From Chaunax sp. Z400 (lineage: Eukaryota; Chordata; Actinopteri; Lophiiformes; Chaunacidae), in the NCBI GenBank assembly GCA_037577475.1, contig CM075188.1:21371001-21435000 (forward strand): a DNA stretch of 64,000 nt, in the 5' to 3' direction. The notes under the pieces were generated by a model, which saw only the letters and a list, made by a program, of their open reading frames with translations, searched no databases and was not told the DNA's origin. The translations under genes and the position numbers were made by a program. Positions 54,701 to 64,000 of this stretch are shown here, piece by piece. Position 1 is the stretch's first letter, and every line of letters starts with the position of its first letter.

Positions 54701-57700
54701 ACCCTAACCCTAACCCTAGCGCAAACCCTAACCCTAACCCTAACCCTAGCTCAAACCCTAACCCTAACCCTAGCTCAAACCCTAACCCTAACCCTAACCC
54801 TAGCTCAAACCCTAACCCTAACCCTAGCTCAAACCCTAACCCTAACCCTAACCCTAGCTCAGACCCTAACCCTAACCCTAGCTCAAACCCTAACCCTAAC
54901 CCTAACCCTAGCTCAAACCCTAACCCTAACCCTAGCTCAAACCCTAACTCTAACCCTAACCCTAGCTCAAACACTAACCCTAACCCTAGTTGAAACCCTA
55001 ACCCTAACCCTAACCCTAGCTCAAACCCTAACCCTAACCCTAGCTCAAACCCTAACCCTAACCCTAACCCTAGCTCAAACCCTAACCCTAACCCTAACCC
55101 TAGCTCAAACCCTAACCCTAACCCTAACCCTAGCTCAAACCCTAACCCTAACCCTAGCTGAGACCCTAACCCTAACCCTAACTCAAACCCTAACCCTAAC
55201 CCTAACCCTAGATCAAACCCTAACCCTAACCCTAGCTCAAACCCTAACCCTAACCCTAGCTCAAACCCTAACCCTAACCCTAACCCTAGCTCAAACCCTA
55301 ACCCTAACCCTAACCCTAGCTCAAACCCTAACCCTAACCCTAGCTCAAACCCTAACCCTAACCCTAGCTCAAACCCTAACCCTAACCCTAGCTCAACCCT
55401 AACCCTAACCCTAGCTCAACCCTAACCCTAACCCTAGCTCAAACCCTAACCCTAACCCTAACCCTAGCTCAAACCCTAACCCTAACCCTAGCTCAAACCC
55501 TAACCCTAACCTTAACCCTAGCTCAAACCCTAACCCTAACCCTAGCTCAAACCCTAACCCTAACCCTAACTCAAACCCTAACCCTAACCCTAACCCTAGC
55601 TCAAACTCTAACCCTAACCCTAGCTCAAACCCTAACCCTAACCCTAGCTCAAACCCTAACCCTAACCCTAGCTCAAACCCTAACCCTAACCCTAACCCTA
55701 GCTCAAACCCTAACCCTAACCCTAACCCTAGCTCAAACCCTAACCCTAACCCTAGCTCAAACCCTAACCCTAACCCTAGCTCAAACCCTAACCCTAACCC
55801 TAACCCTAGCTCAAACCCTAACCCTAACCCTAGCTCAAACCCTAACCCTAACCCTAACCCTAGCTCAAACCCTAACCCTAACCCTAGCTCAAACCCTAAC
55901 CCTAACCCTAACCCTATCCCTAACCCTAGATCAAACCCTAACCCTAACCCTAGCTCAAACCCTAACCCTAACCCTAACCCTAGCTCAAACCCTAACCCTA
56001 ACCCTAACCCTAGCTCAAACCCTAACCCTAACCCTAACCCTAGCTCAAACCCTAACCCTAACCCTAGCTCAAACCCTAACCCTAACCCTAACCCTAGCTC
56101 AAACCCTAACCCTAACCCTAGCTCAAATCCTAACCCTAACCCTAACCCTAGCTCAAACCCTAACCCTTACCCTAGCTGTAACCCTAACCCTAACCCTAAC
56201 CCTAGCTCAAACCCTAACCCTAACCCTAGCTCAAACCCTAACCCTAACCCTAGCTCAAACCCTAACCCTAACCCTAACCCTAGCTCAAACCCTAACCCTA
56301 ACCCTAGCTCAAACCCTAACCCTAACCCTAGCTCAAACCCTAACCCTAACCCTAGCTCAAACCCTAACCCTAACCCTAACCCTAGCTCAAACCCTAACCC
56401 TTACCCTAGCTGTAACCCTAACCCTAACCCTAACCCTAGCTCAAACCCTAACCCTAACCCTAGCTCAAACCCTAACCCTAACCCTAGCTCAAACCCAAAC
56501 CCTAACCCTAGCTCAAACCCTAACCCTAACCCTAACCCTAGCTCAAACCCTAACCCTAACCCTAACTCAAACCCTAACCCTAACCCTAACCCTAGATCAA
56601 ACCCTAACCCTAACCCTAGCTCAAACCCTAACCCTAACCCTAACCCTAGCTCAAACCCTAACCCTAACCCTAACCCTAGCGCAAACCCTAACCCTAACCC
56701 TAACCCTAGCTCAAACCCTAACCCTAACCCTAGCTCAAACCCTAACCCTAACCCTAACCCCAGCTCAAACCCTAACCCTAACCCTAGCTCAAACCCTAAC
56801 CCTAACCCTAACCCTAGCTCAGACCCTAACCCTAACCCTAGCTCAAACCCTAACCCTAACCCTAACCCTAGCTCAAACCCTAACCCTAACCCTAGCTCAA
56901 ACCCTAACTCTAACCCTAACCCTAGCTCAAACACTAACCCTAACCCTAGTTGAAACCCTACCCCTAACCCTAACCCTAGCTCAAACCCTAACCCTAACCC
57001 TAGCTCAAACCCTAACCCTAACCCTAACCCTAGCTCAAACCCTAACCCTAACCCTAACCCTAGCTCAAACCCTAACCCTAACCCTAACCCTAGCTCAAAC
57101 CCTAACCCTAACCCTAGCTGAGACCCTAACCCTAACCCTAACTCAAACCCTAACCCTAACCCTAACCCTAGATCAAACCCTAACCCTAACCCTAGCTCAA
57201 ACCCTAACCCTAACCCTAGCTCAAACCCTAACCCTAACCCTAACCCTAGCTCAAACCCTAACCCTAACCCTAGCTCAAACCCTAACCCTAACCCTAGCTC
57301 AAACCCTAACCCTAACCCTAGCTCAACCCTAACCCTAACCCTAGCTCAACCCTAACCCTAACCCTAGCTCAAACCCTAACCCTAACCCTAACCCTAGCTC
57401 AAACCCTAACCCTAACCCTAGCTCAAACCCTAACCCTAACCTTAACCCTAGCTCAAACCCTAACCCTAACCCTAGCTCAAACCCTAACCCTAACCCTAAC
57501 TCAAACCCTAACCCTAACCCTAACCCTAGCTCAAACTCTAACCCTAACCCTAGCTCAAACCCTAACCCTAACCCTAGCTCAAACCCTAACCCTAACCCTA
57601 GCTCAAACCCTAACCCTAACCCTAACCCTAGCTCAAACCCTAACCCTAACCCTAACCCTAGCTCAAACCCTAACCCTAACCCTAGCTCAAACCCTAACCC

Positions 57701-60700
57701 TAACCCTAGCTCAAACCCTAACCCTAACCCTAACCCTAGCTCAAACCCTAACCCTAACCCTAGCTCAAACCCTAAACCTAACCCTAACCCTAGCTCAAAC
57801 CCTAACCCTAACCCTAGCTCAAATCCTAACCCTAACCCTAACCCTAGCTCAAACCCTAACCCTTACCCTAGCTGTAACCCTAACCCTAACCCTAACCCTA
57901 GCTCAAACCCTAACCCTAACCCTAGCTCAAACCCTAACCCTAACCCTAGCTCAAACCCTAACCCTAACCCTAACCCTAGCTCAAACCCTAACCCTAACCC
58001 TAGCTCAAACCCTAACCCTAACCCTAGCTCAAACCCTAACCCTAACCCTAACCCTAGCTCAAACCCTAACCCTAACCCTAACCCTAGCTCAAACCCTAAC
58101 CCTTACCCTAGCTGTAACCCTAACCCTAACCCTAACCCTAGCTCAAACCCTAACCCTAACCCTAGCTCAAACCCTAACCCTAACCCTAGCTCAAACCCTA
58201 ACCCTAACCCTAACCCTAGCTCAAACCCTAACCCTAACCCTAGCTCAAACCCTAACCCTAACCCTAACTCAAACCCTAACCCTAACCCTAACCCTAGATC
58301 AAACCCTAACCCTAACCCTAGCTCAAACCCTAACCCTAACCCTAACCCTAGCTCAAACCCTAACCCTAACCCTAACCCTAGCGCAAACCCTAACCCTAAC
58401 CCTAACCCTAGCTCAAACCCTAACCCTAACCCTAGCTCAAACCCTAACCCTAACCCTAACCCTAGCTCAAACCCTAACCCTAACCCTAGCTCAAACCCTA
58501 ACCCTAACCCTAACCCTAGCTCAGACCCTAACCCTAACCCTAGCTCAAACCCTAACCCTAACCCTAACCCTAGCTCAAACCCTAACCCTAACCCTAGCTC
58601 AAACCCTAACCCTAACCCTAACCCTAGCTCAAACACTAACCCTAACCCTAGTTGAAACCCTAACCCTAACCCTAACCCTAGCTCAAACCCTAACCCTAAC
58701 CCTAGCTCAAACCCTAACCCTAACCCTAACCCTAGCTCAAACCCTAACCCTAACCCTAACCCTAGCTCAGACCCTAACCCTAACCCTAACCCTAGCTCAA
58801 ACCCTAACCCTAACCCTAGCTGAGACCCTAACCCTAACCCTAACTCAAACCCTAACCCTAACCCTAACCCTAGATCAAACCCTAACCCTAACCCTAGCTC
58901 AAACCCTAACCCTAACCCTAGCTCAAACCCTAACCCTAACCCTAACCCTAGCTCAAACCCTAACCCTAACCCTAACCCTAGCTCAAACCCTAACCCTAAC
59001 CCTAGCTCAAACCCTAACCCTAACCCTAGCTCAAACCCTAACCCTAACCCTAGCTCAACCCTAACCCTAACCCTAGCTCAAACCCTAACCCTAACCCTAA
59101 CCCTAGCTCAAACCCTAACCCTAACCCTAGCTCAAACCCTAACCCTAACCCTAACCCTAGCTCAAACCCTAACCCTAACCCTAGCTCAAACCCTAACCCT
59201 AACCCTAACTCAAACCCTAACCCTAACCCTAACCCTAGCTCAAACCCTAACCCTAACCCTAACCCTAGCTCAAACCCTAACCCTAACCCTAGCTCAAACC
59301 CTAACCCTAACCCTAGCTCAAACCCTAACCCTAACCCTAACCCTAGCTCAAACCCTAACCCTTACCCTAGCTCAAACCCTAACCCTAACCCTAGCTCAAA
59401 CCCTAACCCTAACCCTAACCCTAGCTCAAACCCTAACCCTTACCCTAGCTGTAACCCTAACCCTAACCCTAACCCTAGCTCAAACCCTAACCCTAACCCT
59501 AGCTCAAACCCTAACCCTAACCCTAGCTCAAACCCTAACCCTAACCCTAACCCTAACCCTAGCTCAAACCCTAACCCTAACCCTAGCTCAAACCCTAACC
59601 CTAACCCTAACCCTATCCCTAACCCTAGATCAAACCCTAACCCTAACCCTAGCTCAAACCCTAACCCTAACCCTAACCCTAGCTCAAACCCTAACCCTAA
59701 CCCTAACCCTAGCTCAAACCCTAACCCTAACCCTAACCCTAGCTCAAACCCTAACCCTAACCCTAGCTCAAACCCTAACCCTAACCCTAACCCTAGCTCA
59801 AACCCTAACCCTAACCCTAGCTCAAATCCTAACCCTAACCCTAACCCTAGCTCAAACCCTAACCCTTACCCTAGCTGTAACCCTAACCCTAACCCTAACC
59901 CTAGCTCAAACCCTAACCCTAACCCTAGCTCAAACCCTAACCCTAACCCTAGCTCAAACCCTAACCCTAACCCTAACCCTAGCTCAAACCCTAACCCTAA
60001 CCCTAGCTCAAACCCTAACCCTAACCCTAGCTCAAACCCTAACCCTTACCCTAGCTGTAACCCTAACCCTAACCCTAACCCTAGCTCAAACCCTAACCCT
60101 AACCCTAGCTCAAACCCTAACCCTAACCCTAGCTCAAACCCTAACCCTAACCCTAACCCTAGCTCAAACCCTAACCCTAACCCTAGCTCAAACCCTAACC
60201 CTAACCCTAACTCAAACCCTAACCCTAACCCTAACCCTAGATCAAACCCTAACCCTAACCCTAGCTCAAACCCTAACCCTAACCCTAACCCTAGCTCAAA
60301 CCCTAACCCTAACCCTAACCCTAGCGCAAACCCTAACCCTAACCCTAACCCTAGCTCAAACCCTAACCCTAACCCTAGCTCAAACCCTAACCCTAACCCT
60401 AACCCTAGCTCAAACCCTAACCCTAACCCTAGCTCAAACCCTAACCCTAACCCTAACCCTAGCTCAGACCCTAACCCTAACCCTAGCTCAAACCCTAACC
60501 CTAACCCTAACCCTAGCTCAAACCCTAACCCTAACCCTAGCTCAAACCCTAACTCTAACCCTAACCCTAGCTCAAACACTAACCCTAACCCTAGTTGAAA
60601 CCCTAACCCTAACCCTAACCCTAGCTCAAACCCTAACCCTAACCCTAGCTCAAACCCTAACCCTAACCCTAACCCTAGCTCAAACCCTAACCCTAACCCT

Positions 60701-63700
60701 AACCCTAGCTCAAACCCTAACCCTAACCCTAACCCTAGCTCAAACCCTAACCCTAACCCTAGCTGAGACCCTAACCCTAACCCTAACTCAAACCCTAACC
60801 CTAACCCTAACCCTAGATCAAACCCTAACCCTAACCCTAGCTCAAACCCTAACCCTAACCCTAGCTCAAACCCTAACCCTAACCCTAACCCTAGCTCAAA
60901 CCCTAACCCTAACCCTAACCCTAGCTCAAACCCTAACCCTAACCCTAGCTCAAACCCTAACCCTAACCCTAGCTCAAACCCTAACCCTAACCCTAGCTCA
61001 ACCCTAACCCTAACCCTAGCTCAACCCTAACCCTAACCCTAGCTCAAACCCTAACCCTAACCCTAACCCTAGCTCAAACCCTAACCCTAACCCTAGCTCA
61101 AACCCTAACCCTAACCTTAACCCTAGCTCAAACCCTAACCCTAACCCTAGCTCAAACCCTAACCCTAACCCTAACTCAAACCCTAACCCTAACCCTAACC
61201 CTAGCTCAAACTCTAACCCTAACCCTAGCTCAAACCCTAACCCTAACCCTAGCTCAAACCCTAACCCTAACCCTAGCTCAAACCCTAACCCTAACCCTAA
61301 CCCTAGCTCAAACCCTAACCCTAACCCTAACCCTAGCTCAAACCCTAACCCTAACCCTAGCTCAAACCCTAACCCTAACCCTAGCTCAAACCCTAACCCT
61401 AACCCTAACCCTAGCTCAAACCCTAACCCTAACCCTAGCTCAAACCCTAACCCTAACCCTAACCCTAGCTCAAACCCTAACCCTAACCCTAGCTCAAACC
61501 CTAACCCTAACCCTAACCCTATCCCTAACCCTAGATCAAACCCTAACCCTAACCCTAGCTCAAACCCTAACCCTAACCCTAACCCTAGCTCAAACCCTAA
61601 CCCTAACCCTAACCCTAGCTCAAACCCTAACCCTAACCCTAACCCTAGCTCAAACCCTAACCCTAACCCTAGCTCAAACCCTAACCCTAACCCTAACCCT
61701 AGCTCAAACCCTAACCCTAACCCTAGCTCAAATCCTAACCCTAACCCTAACCCTAGCTCAAACCCTAACCCTTACCCTAGCTGTAACCCTAACCCTAACC
61801 CTAACCCTATCTCAAACCCTAACCCTAACCCTAGCTCAAACCCTAACCCTAACCCTAGCTCAAACCCTAACCCTAACCCTAACCCTAGCTCAAACCCTAA
61901 CCCTAACCCTAGCTCAAACCCTAACCCTAACCCTAGCTCAAACCCTAACCCTAACCCTAGCTCAAACCCTAACCCTAACCCTAACCCTAGCTCAAACCCT
62001 AACCCTTACCCTAGCTGTAACCCTAACCCTAACCCTAACCCTAGCTCAAACCCTAACCCTAACCCTAGCTCAAACCCTAACCCTAACCCTAGCTCAAACC
62101 CAAACCCTAACCCTAGCTCAAACCCTAACCCTAACCCTAACCCTAGCTCAAACCCTAACCCTAACCCTAACTCAAACCCTAACCCTAACCCTAACCCTAG
62201 ATCAAACCCTAACCCTAACCCTAGCTCAAACCCTAACCCTAACCCTAACCCTAGCTCAAACCCTAACCCTAACCCTAACCCTAGCGCAAACCCTAACCCT
62301 AACCCTAACCCTAGCTCAAACCCTAACCCTAACCCTAGCTCAAACCCTAACCCTAACCCTAACCCCAGCTCAAACCCTAACCCTAACCCTAGCTCAAACC
62401 CTAACCCTAACCCTAACCCTAGCTCAGACCCTAACCCTAACCCTAGCTCAAACCCTAACCCTAACCCTAACCCTAGCTCAAACCCTAACCCTAACCCTAG
62501 CTCAAACCCTAACTCTAACCCTAACCCTAGCTCAAACACTAACCCTAACCCTAGTTGAAACCCTAACCCTAACCCTAACCCTAGCTCAAACCCTAACCCT
62601 AACCCTAGCTCAAACCCTAACCCTAACCCTAACCCTAGCTCAAACCCTAACCCTAACCCTAACCCTAGCTCAAACCCTAACCCTAACCCTAACCCTAGCT
62701 CAAACCCTAACCCTAACCCTAGCTGAGACCCTAACCCTAACCCTAACTCAAACCCTAACCCTAACCCTAACCCTAGATCAAACCCTAACCCTAACCCTAG
62801 CTCAAACCCTAACCCTAACCCTAGCTCAAACCCTAACCCTAACCCTAACCCTAGCTCAAACCCTAACCCTAACCCTAGCTCAAACCCTAACCCTAACCCT
62901 AGCTCAAACCCTAACCCTAACCCTAGCTCAACCCTAACCCTAACCCTAGCTCAACCCTAACCCTAACCCTAGCTCAAACCCTAACCCTAACCCTAACCCT
63001 AGCTCAAACCCTAACCCTAACCCTAGCTCAAACCCTAACCCTAACCTTAACCCTAGCTCAAACCCTAACCCTAACCCTAGCTCAAACCCTAACCCTAACC
63101 CTAACTCAAACCCTAACCCTAACCCTAACCCTAGCTCAAACTCTAACCCTAACCCTAGCTCAAACCCTAACCCTAACCCTAGCTCAAACCCTAACCCTAA
63201 CCCTAGCTCAAACCCTAACCCTAACCCTAACCCTAGCTCAAACCCTAACCCTAACCCTAACCCTAGCTCAAACCCTAACCCTAACCCTAGCTCAAACCCT
63301 AACCCTAACCCTAGCTCAAACCCTAACCCTAACCCTAACCCTAGCTCAAACCCTAACCCTAACCCTAGCTCAAACCCTAACCCTAACCCTAACCCTAGCT
63401 CAAACCCTAACCCTAACCCTAACCCTAACCCCAACCCTAACCCTAACCCTAACCCTAACCCTAGCTCAAACCCTAACCCTAACCCTAACCCTAGCTCAAA
63501 CCCTAACCCTAACCCTAGCTCAAACCCTAACCCTAACCCTAGCTCAAACCCTAACCCTAACCCTAACCCTAGCTCAAACCCTAACCCTAACCCTAACCCT
63601 AGCTCAAACCCTAACCCTAACCCTAACCCTAGCTCAAACCCTAACCCTAACCCTAGCTCAAACCCTAACCCTAACCCTAGCTCAAACCCTAACCCTAACC

Positions 63701-64000
63701 CTAACCCTAGCTCAAACCCTAACCCTTACCCTAGCTCAAACCCTAACCCTAACCCTAGCTCAAACCCTAACCCTAACCCTAACCCTAGCTCAAACCCTAA
63801 CCCTAACCCTAGCTCAAACCCTAACCCTAACCTTAACCCTAGCTCAAACCCTAACCCTAACCCTAGCTCAAACCCTAACCCTAACCCTAACTCAAACCCT
63901 AACCCTAACCCTAACCCTAGCTCAAACTCTAACCCTAACCCTAGCTCAAACCCTAACCCTAACCCTAGCTCAAACCCTAACCCTAACCCTAGCTCAAACC
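48725..64000 (+). repeat. Telomere-derived composite array, segment 4 (runs off window)
   Basis: At least 15,276 bp without a block. The first about 3.5 kb copies segment 3 (for example the frame at 44,172-44,642 recurs at 50,992-51,462, offset 6,820). From about 52.5 kb it is organised as higher-order repeats (listed separately). It ends inside the array. Confidence 0.97.
52504..63700 (+). repeat. Two copies of a ~5.6-kb higher-order repeat (A-B-C)
   Basis: The same 534-bp marker segment occurs at 52,504, 54,441, 56,401, 58,103, 60,046 and 62,006. Spacings are 1,937, 1,960 and 1,702, then 1,943 and 1,960. The conceptual translation of the marker is identical in positions 1 and 4, in 2 and 5, and in 3 and 6, but differs between the three classes (A lacks, B and C have, a Gly-to-Glu change at residue 9; C also has a GFGF variant). 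So A-B-C is repeated as a unit of about 5,600 bp. The right edge is approximate. Confidence 0.85.

Noticed and set aside
26443..64000. CRISPR array
   Set aside because: Regular spacing is due to tandem telomere-like units; there are no unique spacers and no cas genes, and the context is eukaryotic.
26443..64000. True terminal telomere
   Set aside because: Orientation is wrong for a right-hand end, the repeats are variant-rich, and non-telomeric blocks interrupt them.

Overview
This window looks like vertebrate, most likely teleost fish, nuclear DNA. The evidence is long (CA)n/(GT)n microsatellites, remnants of fish-type transposable elements (Tc1/mariner, LINE tails, a tRNA-like SINE, a solo LTR) and vertebrate-type telomeric hexamers (TTAGGG/CCCTAA). 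The species cannot be named from the sequence. There is no bacterial or viral gene organisation and no complete protein-coding gene that I recognise.

Layout. (1) Positions 1 to about 26,060 are AT-rich, mostly non-coding DNA with at least five long dinucleotide repeats, three copies of a TIR-bearing interspersed repeat, a palindromic Tc1-like mini-element, two LINE C-terminal remnants, a Tc1/mariner transposase scrap and a 654-bp solo LTR with perfect 5-bp target-site duplications. Scattered on the minus strand are short exon-like segments with splice signals and coding-like codons (about 17.84, 16.35, 15.65, 11.5, 5.6 and 1.1 kb). They may be internal exons of one gene I could not identify, but their phases do not all join. 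(2) Positions 26,064-26,442 hold a diverged, shortened copy of a subtelomere-like block. (3) From 26,443 to the window end the DNA is a composite telomere-derived satellite. Two or three canonical CCCTAA hexamers alternate with a mutated 12-mer, CCCTAGCTCAAA, giving 24- and 30-bp units. Four non-telomeric blocks of exactly 1,327 bp interrupt it (26,980; 32,564; 40,501; 47,398). Each block has a leader and seven copies of a 151-bp minisatellite built from two long inverted arms.

The right half shows repetition at five scales: 6 bp; 24/30 bp; 151 bp inside blocks; about 1.7-2.0 kb sub-units grouped into about 5.6-kb higher-order repeats (52.5-63.7 kb); and block-plus-array duplications of 5,584 and 6,897 bp. 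The G-rich strand points toward lower coordinates, so this is not a simple right-hand chromosome end. The long Leu-Gly-rich open frames on the minus strand follow from the 6-bp register and begin at TTG or GTG rather than ATG, so I do not call them genes.

The candidate new system is this register-preserving variant telomeric satellite with identical-length palindromic blocks. Its large-scale structure should be confirmed against long reads, because such arrays are prone to assembly error.
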